Positions 50,361-62,499 of a stretch of 64,000 nucleotides of DNA are shown one piece after another. The notes under the pieces were generated by a model. The model saw only the letters and a program-made list of their open reading frames with translations. It did no database searches and had not been told where the DNA came from. The position numbers and the translations under genes were made by a program. This stretch comes from Niebla homalea. Its lineage: Eukaryota; Ascomycota; Lecanoromycetes; Lecanorales; Ramalinaceae. The stretch covers positions 434,001 to 498,000 of the forward strand of contig JAHGAU010000023.1 of NCBI GenBank assembly GCA_019925105.1. Direction: 5' to 3'. Position 1 is the first letter of the stretch; each line of letters opens with the position of its first letter.

Positions 50361-50515
50361 CTCCTCAAACGGTAGGGGATTAATCCCGCGGGATAGGTAC
50401 GGTATAGGTACAGGACCGGTACGGGATAGGGAAAGGGTATCTTTATCCCGTACCGGTAATAAACGGTATGGGACGGTACGGTACCGGGAAATATTAAGAT
50501 ACCAGTAGCGGATAA
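50361..50515 (-). repeat. GC-rich CCGGTA-repeat block, inverted relative of 39545-39690
   Basis: Multiple GGTACGGGA / TACCGGTA repeats. On the minus strand it starts GCTACTGGTATCTTAATATT followed by CCCGGT, matching the left block. The two point toward each other across about 11 kb that includes the island. Confidence 0.6.
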
Positions 50516-51837
50516 AATAAGTATTCTTCTTATTAAGGGACTTAATTATAACGATTAATATAAAGATAATTATAAAGGTCTTAAGGAAATATAACTATAT
50601 TATTAAAATTATAATTAATTTACGTTTTTATATTTAAATAGTATTTACGTATTTTATTATAATAATTATTATTAAGCTTTAAATTAATTAAAATATTTTA
50701 TTTACTCTCGTTAACTTTAATTATAATTAAAAAAAACTTAATAATAATAATAATAATAATCTCCTTTATTCTATCCTTAAACTTAAAGGTATATAACGTT
50801 TTAACCGTTAAGAAAAAGTGAAGTTCTTAAGATTTATTTAAGTAATTATCCGTTTATTAATTTATAGGGTTATAAATTAATTTCATTATTAATTAATTTT
50901 AACTTACGTTAAGGGTTCTCCCTATATACTTATAAAAGACGCTTTTTCTTTAAGTCTTTTAAGTCGTTATTATTATTATTAATATTATTATTATCAATTT
51001 TATTATTATTATCTTTATTATTAATATACGTTATCATCGTATTAATATTTTATTTTTATTTCTTTTAATTTTTATCCTTTTAATCCTTAAAGTCCTTATT
51101 ATTAATTTCTAAATCCTTATATACTTAATTTAATTGATTTTCTTTTTATTTATAATAATAAATTAATACTTTTATGTAAAAAGTTATAGAATAAAAATAC
51201 TTTTAATAGTTATAATATCGTTTAATAATAAAGAAGTAATACTTATAATTAACCTTAATAAAAATATTATAAAGAATATCCCGGGTTATCCGTAATAGGA
51301 TTAGTAACTTATAAGATAGTTACTTTTACTGGATTAAGATTTTACTTTTATAATTTTAAAACGGTATCATTATAACTTAATAACTTAAATAAATATAAAA
51401 ATTAATATAAACTTACCGTATATTATATATTGTTTTAATTCGTTATTAATAAGGTCATTAAACGTATTATCTTTATTTAAGAATAAGTTTAAGTCCTTTA
51501 TTATATAACGCCGTTTACTTAAGTTTCAATTAATTAATTAATTAAAATTAAGGGTTATATAATATATATTAAAAGTTTTTTAAAGCGCGTTATAATAAAT
51601 ATTGATTTAAAAAAATTTATTCTATTTAATATATTAATCGTTAATCCTAAAAATCTTATTAATATTTAAAAAGTATAAGAATATTATTTATTTATATAAA
51701 CTATTAATAAAGCTTTACGTTTTATTATAATACTTAAATAATTTAATATACGCGTTTTTTAAACCCTATATAAACTCCTTTTTTTTTTTAATAAACTCGC
51801 TTATAATATAAATAATTTTTTTGTCTTTTAATATAAT
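50516..51837. other. AT-rich RIPed spacer with an ATA microsatellite
   Basis: A pure AAT/ATA run occupies about 50739-50760. Otherwise no gene or recognisable element. It may include the degraded 5' LTR of Gypsy3, which I could not delimit. Confidence 0.4.
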
Positions 51838-52017
51838 GTTAGCAGCTAGCGCCATCTCTGCGCCGGCGTTACAGTGGTGCGCCATACTGCTGCGCCAAGG
51901 TAGGCCGTTAGGCATTGGTAAAGGGCTGTTAGCAGCTAGCGCTATCTCTGCGCCGGCGTTATAGTGGTGTGCTATACTGCTGCGCCAAGGTAAGCCGTTA
52001 GGCCTTAATAAAGGGCC
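51838..52017. repeat. GC-rich 90-bp direct tandem duplication
   Basis: Two adjacent copies, 51838-51927 and 51928-52017, starting GTTAGCAGCTAGCGC. Copy 2 differs from copy 1 by C-to-T at CpA (GCCATC to GCTATC, TTACAG to TTATAG) and by G-to-A, all RIP-type, while copy 1 is nearly clean. Origin unknown. Confidence 0.9.
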
Positions 52018-52210
52018 TTAGTAAAAAGCCTTAATAACGGCCTTAATATACGTTATTTATAAGCCGTAATTTAATAGGCATAAAGCAGGGTAATTATTAC
52101 TTTTACCTTAAGTAAAAATTATACCTTGATTCTTTTTAAGTTCCTTAAGAATTAATCTTATTATTAATTTATTTATTAAAGTAATATTTAAGTATTTAAA
52201 TTATAACGTT

Positions 52211-55200
52211 ATGTCTTTTATATTTATTTTTATTAATCCCGTTAATATATTATTAATAGAATTAATTTAATATTTTAATTCTTCTTTTTTATTAAGGAAA
52301 AGGCCCGACGTTACCGTTATAATAAATATTTAATTAGCTTAATAAACTTTAAAATAAAAAAACAATATTTAATTTTTAATTAAAAACCTTTTATTATATT
52401 TTAATAAATTAAAATAACGGAATATTATTATAATATTACGGCTTAATAAGTTTAATTTTTAAAACTATAATTTAAAGTTAATTAACTTAAAACCGAAAAT
52501 TATATTTATTAAAAGTATATATTTAACTATATTAATATATAATATAAGGATTTACGCTTTAAAACTTTCCTTTATATTAATTTTATTATTAAGTTTTATA
52601 TTAATAACGTATTATTAACGGCTTTTATTTTATTTTATAAAGGTAAGTTTTTTTATCCGGAAAAGTTTAAATTATATTAAAATAAGTTTAAGGGTAAATA
52701 TTAAACGTAATTTATTAACTTAAAGAGATAATTTATATTTTATTTTAAGTACTTCTTTATTAAAAAAAAAAAGGTAATTTTTTATTTAAAATTTATTTTT
52801 TATAAAATCTTTAACTTATTAAATAAAAAAATTAATAAAAAAAATTATTAAAAGCTTAACGATAAACTTTTAAATTTAATAATTAATCCGGAAAACCGTT
52901 AACTTTCCTAATATAGATATTTTAAGGATATTAAATAACGTTTTAATTAAAAAATAACGTAATTTTATAATGCTTTAAAGATTATAAAAGAAAACTTATT
53001 ATTATTATTAAATAAATTTTATACTTATATATTCTTTATAAAGCTTTTACTGGAGCTAAAAATTAAAATCTTCGTAATTAATAAAGTATTAAAAATTTAA
53101 TATAATATTATAACGGTAATAATTAAATAAAAGAATAACTTAAAATATATTATTAATAATAATTAAAAAGTTAATAAGGGTAAATCTTAAAAAATAGGGT
53201 ATTTAAATTTAATTTTAATAACTTAAAGTTAATATATATTTTTATTAAAAATAATTCTTATAATTAAAAGTATGAAATTATACTTAAAAATTTTAACGTC
53301 GCCTTTAAAATAAATAAAAAGTTAAATATTATATATGTTACGGAAAAAGCTATTATATATTTAATTATCTTATTATTTTATAAAATAAGATCTTAATAAT
53401 AAGTATAAAATCCCATAAAAAGGATAATACGTTAAAAAACGATAAAATTCCAGTAACGTTTTAAAATCGGAATTAATAAAGAAATAATTAAAGGTATATC
53501 CGGCTTTTATTATTAAGGGTTAAATAAATTTTTAAGATAATTTTTAATTATTAAGTATATTAATTAATATTAAAGCTTTAATAAATTTAATTTTATAAGT
53601 ATATACGGTTTAATAAGACTTATAATTAACTTCTACCGTTTTATTATAAATGGCTTTTTTTAATAATAAGTAAATCTTTTATTATAGCGTTTATTAATTA
53701 TAATATTATTTAATTAATAATTAAAAATAAAAAAAGTAATATAAAATATTCTTTTATATTATTAATTAAAAAGGTTTAAACGTAATTTTTAATTTATTAA
53801 TTTTACGTACCTTATAAATAATAATTAATCCGGTAACGGATAAATAATGCTTTAAAGTTAATTTTTATAAATTATAAATTAATAACGTTAATAATTTTAA
53901 TTAAAGTTTAACGGAAGTTAATAAAATCTTTATAATTATTTATAGAAACGTAATTACGGAACGTTTAAAAATATTATAAATCTTTTAGGGTAATTTAATA
54001 CCTATAAGTACTATAAAAGTCTTTATTAACCAAAGCGTTCCGAAAGAGTTAAATAAATATATAAATATTTTACTTAAATTAAAATAAAAAGATTACGTTA
54101 TTAACTTAAATAAAAAAGAATTATTATATAATCCCTTATATAATTTATTTTAAATAAAGTTAACGGAGTTCCGGTAATATCTTAAAGATATTATAGCCCG
54201 GGGTTAAATTTATTACTTAACGTTATCCGTAAACGCCTTAATCCTTTTTATACTTAAGAAGAATAATAGTTTTTATTTTTATATTAATTATTATAGGTTA
54301 AATATGGTTATAATTAAAAGTTAATATTTATTACCCTTAATTATTAAGACTTTTAACCGGTTAAATAACTTTAAACGGTTTATTAAATTAGACTTTAAGG
54401 ATATTTATTACCGGTTATAAATTAAGTCCGGCAATAAATAAAAGATAACGTCCCGTATATATTATAATTACTTTAAGTATTTTATTATGCTATTTAAGCT
54501 AATTAACGTTTTAATAACCTTTTAAATTTATATTAATTATCTTTTTATTAATTTTATTAATATAATTTATATAGCTTATTTAAATAATATTTTAATATTT
54601 AATAAAAATCCGGCGGATTATTAACGTTATATTTAATAAATCCTTAAATAATTTTATTAATTTTAACTTTGCGTTAGTTTTAAAAAATATTAATTTAATA
54701 TTATTTAAATAAAGTTCTTAAAGTTTATTATTTTTATTAAAGAAATTTAAATAGATTAAAAACGTATTTAAATAATTAAGGATTAACTTATTTTAAAAAC
54801 CTATTAAGAAATATAGGTTTTTTTAAGCTTTATAATTATTTATTTTTATTATATTTATAAATATTTAAGGATAATTAAGCTTTTAATTAATTTACTTAAA
54901 AATAATAAGGAAAAGAAAAAGGTTAATCCGTTAAAGTAAAATAATACGGTAAATACGGCGTTCCGCCGGCTCCGTAAAATATTTATTAATACGTTATTAT
55001 ACCGCTATTTTAACTTAAAACGGAAAATATAAGTAAAAATTAATATATTTAATCTTACTATTATAGGTATTTTATTTAAATAGTTTAAGGAAAGTTATTA
55101 ACGGTTAATTACGTATTAATTTAAAAAAATAATTTTTATTAAATAAAATTATAAAACGTATAATTAAGAGTTCCTTATTATTATCGTAACGTTTAAATAA

Positions 55201-55440
55201 TAACGGTATTATTTGAAAAAGAACTTTAAGGCTATTCAAATATAAACGGATTATAATAACTTCCGGGGATTTATAAAATAATTAACGTTAAGCTTATATC
55301 AGGTTAAATAGGTTTTAAAACTTATTAATTATAACTTTAAAATATTTTATTATTAAGGTAAAATAAACCCTATTAATCCTTTATTAAAACGTTTAAATTA
55401 TAAAGGAGTTTTACCTTTTAATATTACCTTATTACCTTAA
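52211..55440 (+). pseudogene. gag-pol relic of Gypsy3: gag, RT, RNase H
   Basis: A candidate gag start at 52211 is followed by Ser/Thr-to-Phe/Ile substitutions expected from RIP. RT is clear from about 54090: LYNLF, ARG, ILKKNNS, YYRLN, LPLIIKTFNRLNNFKRFIKL, YYRLQIKSG. The catalytic box at 54577-54588 reads Tyr-Leu-Asn-Asn for YLDD, followed by ILIFNKNPADYQRYIQQILK. RNase H (about 54900-55430) ends TDYNNFRGFMKQ ... GKINPINPLLKRLNYKG, the usual TDHNNLRGFM...KKNPAD...RRPDYEG region. Multiple stops. Confidence 0.75.
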
Positions 55441-55556
55441 GGGAACTTATATGATTCTGAAAGTGACGTCAACTGGTAATTAACGCGGCTTATAATTAAA
55501 AGGCCCGTTAAAGGGACGTTAAAGTAGCTTTTAATTCAAAGTAACATTAAAGTGGC

Positions 55557-55600
55557 TTCAAAGCGGCTTCAAAGCGGCTTCAAAGCGGCGTCAACGCGGC
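55557..55600. repeat. 11-bp tandem repeat, left arm of the GC-rich block
   Basis: Three exact TTCAAAGCGGC units (55557-55589) and a variant GTCAACGCGGC (55590-55600). Confidence 0.9.
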
Positions 55601-55713
55601 TTTACGAATACGAACCTTGTTTTTTTTTTTGTTTTTTTTTACCGTGGTAAGGCTGGGCCTTGTTTATTGACATTTTGGCCCTTACCCTTACCCTCACCTG
55701 CACCCTTACCTGC

Positions 55714-55828
55714 ACCTTACCACCACCCTTACCTGCACCTTACCACCACCCTTACCTGCACCTTACCACCACCCTTACCTGCACCTTACCACCACCCTTA
55801 CCTGCACCTTACCACCACCCTTACCTGC
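55714..55828. repeat. 23-bp minisatellite, five perfect copies
   Basis: Units start ACCTTACCACCACCC and end TTACCTGC, at 55714, 55737, 55760, 55783 and 55806. A diverged sixth begins at 55829. Confidence 0.95.
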
Positions 55829-56012
55829 ACCTTACCACCGCACTTACCCTCACCTGCACTAACACCCTTACCACCCTCATCACCCTCATATGCACGATCA
55901 CCCTTACCATCACCTGCACCACCCTCACCACCACCATCACCTGCACCTGCACCCTTACCCTCACTATCACCCTCATCACCCTTACCATCATTCTCACCCT
56001 CACCTTCATTCT

Positions 56013-56051
<39 letters not shown>

Positions 56052-56058
56052 CTTCATT

Positions 56059-56190
<132 letters not shown>

Positions 56191-56918
56191 TGTACCGTCA
56201 CCTGCACCATCACCCTCACTATCACCCTCATCACCCTCATCACCCTCATCACCCTCATCACCCTCACCACCCTCACCACCCTTATCAACTGCACCTTACC
56301 ATTACCCTCACTCTCACCCTCACTATCACCTGCACCATCACCTGCATTACCACCCTTACCTACCTCACCCTCACCCTGACCTGCAACTCCACCTTCACCT
56401 GCACCACCCTTACCACCACCCTTACCCTTACCATCACCTGCACCCTCACTTGCACCCTCACCTGCACCCTCACTTACCCTTACCACCCTCACCTGCGTCC
56501 TCACTTGCACTACCACCTTTACCACCACCTGCACCCTCACCTGCACTACCTACTGCACCCTCACCTGCACTACCTACTGCACCCTCACCTACTGCAAACC
56601 CTTTACAGAGCCCTTCACCAGGCCCTTTACTATAATGCGACGCCCAATGGCCGCATGCCCCTACCGCAACAGGCCGAAAAATACCGTGATTTGGATGGAG
56701 AACCTGAGAGGTAAGCAAGGCCCTTTACCTGCACCCTTACCCCACCCTCAGCAAACCCTTTATTAAGCCCTTTACCAGGTCCTTTACCAGGCCTTTTATT
56801 AAGCCCTTTACCAGGCCCTTTATATAAATAGATAGAAAAATAGATTAGGTAATTAATTAAATAAAGTAATATTATCTGGTAATTTATTAAAAATCCCTTT
56901 TTTTTTTTGGTTTTGGAA

Positions 56919-57090
56919 TTCACTTCAAAGCCGCTTTAACGCCGCGTTGACGCCGCGTTAACGCCGCTTTTTTTGAAATTCACTTTAACGACGCGTTAAA
57001 GCCGTATTAACGCCGCTTTTTTTTTTAAAATTCACTTTAACCCCGCTTTTTTTTTAACGCGGAGTTAACGGTGCTTGTATTTTGGAGCCG
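56919..57090. repeat. GCCGC-rich repeats, right arm of the GC-rich block
   Basis: Repeated GCCGCTTTAACG, GCCGCGTTGACG and GCCGCGTTAACG units separated by T-runs. These are inverse in orientation to the GCGGC units of the left arm. Confidence 0.75.
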
Positions 57091-57149
57091 CTTCAAGCGT
57101 CAACTGGGTGTGAACTGGGTGTTTTACACCCTATGGGTTTCGGTAAGGT

Positions 57150-58770
57150 ACTTACCTTATAGAATAAATTTATACTTTAATCCGATAAGTTAACGGAACG
57201 TTAATAAATAACGGTTATTAATTATTAATTATTATTTACTTTAAAAAATATTTAAGTTATTATTCCGTAAAAAGATATTTAATAATTACTTAAAAAGCTT
57301 TATAAGGAATTTAAACCGATTAAGTTACTTATTAAGGATTTATAGATTAATAATATGTTTATATATAAAATTAAAAATAATAACGTAACGCCGATATATT
57401 TTTATTAAAATTATAATAATACTTAAAGACTTAATTTAAATAGCCTTATTACTTATAAAGGTTATATATACGTCCCCCGTAATAAAGTAATTAAAGAAAA
57501 ATTAATTAATAAATATTATAATAACCTATTAATAAGTTACTTTAAAGCCGAAAAAACGTATAAATTTTTGGCTTATAAATATTATTAAAACGGTTTAAAA
57601 GTTTAAATTAATAATTATATTAAAACGTATAATACTTATTAAAGGATTAAAATATTATGTTATTATCCTTATAATATGCCTATTTTATTCTTTTAACCGG
57701 TTATATTTTAAAAAGAACTTAATATAGATTTTATTATTAATTTATTTATAAATAAAATTAAAAATAATATTTATAATTTAATTTTAATAATCGTAAATAA
57801 ATATATAAAGATATATAGATACTTCTCTATTATAAAATAAATCAATATTATTACGTTAACGGATTTCTTTTTTAAAGAAATTATATTATAATATAATACG
57901 CCGATTAAAATCGTAATTAATTAAAAGTTTTTATTTATTAATAAATTCTAAAGATTAATATATTATTATATAAAAATAAAATATAAATTAAATACCCCTT
58001 TTTATCCGTAAATAGATAATTAAATAAAACGTTAAAATTAAAATCTTAAATAATATTTAAAAACCTTTATTAACTTTAAATAAATAAATTAAATAAAATT
58101 ATTCCTTTTAATTAAATTTACTTATATAAACTTAAAATATTTAACTTTAAGTTATAGGCTTTTTATAATAATATATAATTATAATTTAAATATTTATTTT
58201 AAACTTAAGGAAAAGCTTATAAAAAAAAGATATTTATAATAAAGGATAAAGTTAAAATATTATATAAAATACGATTAATATTAACGGATTAATAACGTTA
58301 TATTATTAAATTAACTTAAAAAACATATAATAAGAAATATAAGTTAAAATTATATAGTATTAGTAATTTAATAATATTAAATATTAAAAACCTTAGATTA
58401 AAATAATTAAATAAAAAGCTTACGTCTTAATTTATAAGACCTTTTAAAATCAATAATAAAATTGGAATATAAACGTACCGTTTATTTTTTTTATTACTTA
58501 TTGAATTTATCCTATTATTTATATTTCTCTTTTAAAGTTTTATTATATTTACGTTAATAATTAAACGGTAAAAGCTATAATATAAGTTTTTAAATTAATT
58601 AATAATAAAAAGGAATAAATAATTAAAGAAATTATTAATAAGGTTAAAAGTAAAAAAGGCATTTAATATTAAATTAAATAAATTAATTAAAGTTTTAAAT
58701 ATAGTTAATAAATATTAAAAATAGACTTAAAGTATTTTTAAGAATTACGGAAATAATATAACGAAATAAT
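57150..58770 (+). pseudogene. Integrase and chromodomain-like relic of Gypsy3
   Basis: The pre-integrase zinc region (about 57490-57640) reads YYNNPLISYFKAEKTYKFLA...YQ, the family HH...CC finger with His/Cys turned to Tyr. The catalytic core follows: KELNIDFIINLF, IIVNKYIKIYRYF, INKF, TPFYPQIDN at about 57720-58010, then YLKTFINFK. A C-terminal piece at about 58590-58760 (IIKEIINKVKSKKGI...) fits a chromodomain (EVEEILDSK...), followed by LKMDLKYF. Heavily stop-ridden. It is the continuation of 52211-55440. Confidence 0.7.
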
Positions 58771-58800
58771 ATAGAATAAAAAAAGATATAAATAAAATTA

Positions 58801-60540
58801 TAACGTTATAACGGCGGAAGTTATATATATGGTTAATAATTATATATATAATTAATATTATAACTATTTAGCCCTTATATATTATCCTTCCGTAAAATTA
58901 TTAGAATTTAAACTTTAATTAATAATTTTACTTATTACGGGTATTATATGCGTAAATAAACCGGCGTTATAAGGGCAGTTATCTTTATTATAATATTATA
59001 ATTAATAAAGGTAACTTTAATAATAACCGCGATAATACCGAAAAAAACGAAGAAATATGGGCGTTAAATTATAAGTATTTAACGCGTTATTAAGTAGATA
59101 TTAAGTAAATAAAGTTAAAGAAATAGAATTATTAAGGGTAATAAAAGGTTAATAAGTATATCTATTAAGTTTACGTTAATATACCGGTAACTTTAATAAT
59201 ATCGTCCGTTTTATTACTTTTTAATAATATATAAATTATAAGCGTTTAACGTTTAATATTATTAACTTTAATATTTAACGTTAAACTTTAGTAATATTAA
59301 CGTATAAAAATAAAAGAATAATCTATAACTCTATATTAACGCGGGCCTTTTCCTTTTATAAATAGGTTAACGAGGTTAAGAATAAATATAAAGGCGTTAT
59401 ATTTTCTTTATCCTTTTTTCCCTTTTTTTTCCGTTTTTTTTTCCGCCTTAATTAAAGGTTTCTTTTTAATATTATTTGTTAAAAGGGCTTTTTAACTCGA
59501 TTTTAAGGTATACCCTTAAAAGTTAAAACTAACCTTTTTAACGGCGCCGTTAAGGAAGGTATAATTTCCTTTTCCTTTTCTTTAAATAGGCTAAAGCCCG
59601 TATCTTCCTCCTTTTTTTTACTTCTTAAGTTACCGGATATTATAAGCTTAAAGTTTACTCTTTTTACCCCGGATATAAAATCAAGAAATAAAGAATAATT
59701 CCCCGATAAAGTTAACTTTTATAAAGGACTTAATTTTTCTATATTAAGCCGATTTAATTATTAAACGTTAACGTTAATATATTATTATTAAATTATAATT
59801 TATTTATTTACTTTTTAAGCTAAATAATTTCTTTTTCCGTTATTTTAACGTAAGTAATAAACGCCTTTTTTTTAATTTAAAAAACCAATATTTCCCCTTT
59901 AATTTTTAAGGTAACTTAATAGAATATATATTCCGCCCGATTAACGGTAATTAACGTTTAATTAATATTTAACCAGAAAGCTTTAAAATCTTAAAGGATT
60001 TTATTACGCTTTTATATATACCGGGCTTACGCTTTAATAAACTATATATTAATTAACCGATATTTACGTATTTATTAAGTTACTTAAGGTTATAATTAAT
60101 CCGGGAACTATATATATATTAAAATAATAATAATTTAACGGTATTAAGGATACTTACGGGAAGGTAACGGGAAAAGTATCGTTTATTATAATATTTACGG
60201 TAAAATAAAGGGCTTTACCGGTATAGAAATTTATCCTATAAAAAATAAATTAAATAAAGCGTTATTATATATATTATTAATATTATATTTATATTTACGT
60301 TAATAAAACGTTATTATATATATATTATATTACTTAAAAATTAAGGGAAACTTATATATCTTATTAATAAATAAAAATAAACAGACTATTAACGTAAATA
60401 AAACGTTTATATAACGTTAACGTTACTTATTATAATAATAATATAAATAACGAGGATATATAATTATACGCGTATTAACTTATAAATATTTATATAGATT
60501 CTTAATATATTATATTTATAAAAGATAATATTCAGGATTA
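58801..60540. other. AT-rich RIPed region between Gypsy3 and a gag-like relic
   Basis: Contains an inverted repeat CCGTAAAATTATTA ... TAATAATTTTACTTATTACGG near 58902-58959 and TATA-rich tracts near 60480-60530 just before the next reading frame. No gene identified. Confidence 0.4.
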
Positions 60541-60550
60541 GGAAAAAAAG

Positions 60551-61770
60551 ATGGCGACGAACAACGGGACCCCAGAGGTTCAAAACGATACACGCGTATA
60601 TAGCTTAAGTAACAATAAAGTAAGTGCCTTAAGTGCGATAAGCGGAAACGGAGTGGTGGTGGAGGTAAAAAGGGTAAAAGGGTAAACGGTCCTTATTAAC
60701 GGAAATAGTAATAATTCATACGGACGGCGCGATAACTATATAATAAAGGACTTTTAAATTAAATAAAAAGCTTATAATTAACGAGATATATATAAAAGGA
60801 CGTATATAACGTATAAAGATAACGTAAATATAAAAAGTAAATAAAAGATAAAAAAGGTAAAAACGGTACGTAACGACGGATAAAAAATAAGTAAAGGTAA
60901 AGAAAACCTTATTAAGTATATATAAATTGGGAGAAAACCGGGTAAAGATAAAGGAGTATCGGGTAACTAAAGATAAGCTACGGAAAAAAGTAACCGTTAA
61001 ACGCGTAAAAAGAAAGTAATAAAAGAAAAAATAATAAAAGCGTTAAAAGGTTTCCTTATAATTAAATAGAAGGATATTATATTAAAAACCTAACCGATAT
61101 TATAAATTAAGTTACGGAAAATAAAAGACTTTTATGTAAAAATAAAAACGGGATTAAAGGATTTAAAGAGGTTACGTAAAACTTAAAAGGCGGTAATAAA
61201 AGTACGGTAAAAAGAGGTAAAAAGAATTAAGGAGGTTATATATAAAATAAAAAAGCGATGGGAGAAGCTTTATGAATAAAGGTAAGGGTAAATTAAGTAA
61301 CGAAAGCTATAAAAATAGCGTTTATATTAACGGTAAAGGAAATAAGAATTAAAAAGAAAACGGTGGTATTAAAAAAAATGAAAATAATAATTATACGATT
61401 ATTAAATAAAGAAAAAAGGAACGTAATTACGCAAATAAACCTTTTATAATTAATAAAAACGTTTAAAGTAACGGAGGAACCATTAATAAAGTAAATTATC
61501 GCGGTATATAAATTATAAAGTAAAAATATCCTCCTTAATATAATTTTATTAAAAATAAAAAAAAAACTTAAAAAGTTAAAAGAATAAGTTAATAAAAAAA
61601 GATATAAAATATTAAAAATATTAAAAATATTAAAAATATTAAAATAATCGTTTATTATTATAGTAAACGGGATGTACTTAATAAGGTTTATAAAGAAGGA
61701 AAAAGAGGCTATTTTAAAACGGATAAAAAGGGAGAATACGGTCTTTTATCCTGGGTTAAAGATTATTAGT
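60551..61770 (+). pseudogene. Gag- or ORF1-like relic
   Basis: Starts at an ATG in good context (AAAAAAAGATGGCG) with a clean N-terminus MATNNGTPEVQNDTRVYSLS and continues about 45 codons before RIP-type stops. Downstream frames stay very Lys/Arg-rich to the TAG near 61768. A basic, hydrophilic protein after a TATA-rich leader suits a retrotransposon gag or LINE ORF1. No zinc knuckle could be confirmed. The first 150 bases are almost unmutated. Confidence 0.4.
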
Positions 61771-61774
61771 TGTT

Positions 61775-62119
61775 AGAGTATAAGCCCCTCTGGGGTGGTT
61801 GGAAGGCAAAAGGTATATTGCGTATAATTAAAGATACTAAAGTACAGAGGTGTAAGAGTAAAGGGGCCGAAGGCCTTAATATACCTAGTCGGTAATACTC
61901 TTGGGTGCCGGATTAACCCCGGGCTTAGCCCGGGATAGGCCCGGTAGGGCCTATTCCTGAGCTATTAATACCCCTGAACCCTGATATTACCCCCCTGGGA
62001 AAGGCTCGCCCTCGAGTTTGTAAGTACGTTAAAAAGGAAAAATTTTAAATTTAAAACCACCCCTCTTACCCATTATTTATGGGCCGGATAACTGAAGTGA
62101 GGTCTATATATTACTTAGC
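61775..62119. other. GC-richer, lightly RIPed block
   Basis: Unique sequence rich in CCC/GGG, containing the paired hairpins (61918-61954) and leading into the 49-bp array. No open frame of note. Confidence 0.5.
61918..61954. repeat. Two adjacent perfect hairpins
   Basis: CCCGGGC-TTA-GCCCGGG (61918-61934) is followed directly by ATAGGCCC-GGTA-GGGCCTAT (61935-61954). Both stems are perfect, 7 and 8 bp. Confidence 0.9.
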
Positions 62120-62405
62120 TTACCCGTTACTGGTTAACCGGGTAAATGGTATAAGAATATTACCCAGGTTACCCGTTACTGGTTAACCGGGTAAGTAATA
62201 TAAGAATATTACCCAGGTTACCCGTCACTGGTTAACCGGGTAAGTAATATAAGAATATTACCCAGGTTATCCGTCACTGGTTAACCGGGTAAGTAATATA
62301 AGAATATTACCCAGGTTATCCGTCACTGGTTAACCGGGTAAGTAATGTAAGAATATTACCCAGGTTACCCGTTACTGGTTGACCGGGTGAGTAATATAAG
62401 AATTA
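62120..62405. repeat. 49-bp tandem repeat, six copies
   Basis: Copies start at 62120, 62169, 62218, 62267, 62316 and 62365; the last is cut short. Each holds the palindrome GGTTAACC between ACCCGT(C/T)ACT and GGGTAAGTAATATAAGAATA. Differences between copies are mainly C/T at CpA. Confidence 0.95.
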
Positions 62406-62499
62406 CAGGGGTAATATCGTAGCGGTAGCCTTTATAATGGGCCCTAAAACGCGATTTCGTCCGGGGGGTTCCGGGGCAGGTATCGTTTTTTACGATTTA
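62406..62499. other. GC-richer junction segment
   Basis: Includes GGGCCC, CCGGGGGGTTCCGGGG and an ATCG...CGAT inverted pair. No coding potential. It could be LTR or flank of the element to the right. Confidence 0.35.

Noticed and set aside
51838..52017. tRNA-derived SINE
   Set aside because: No A-box or B-box sequence in the 90-bp unit.
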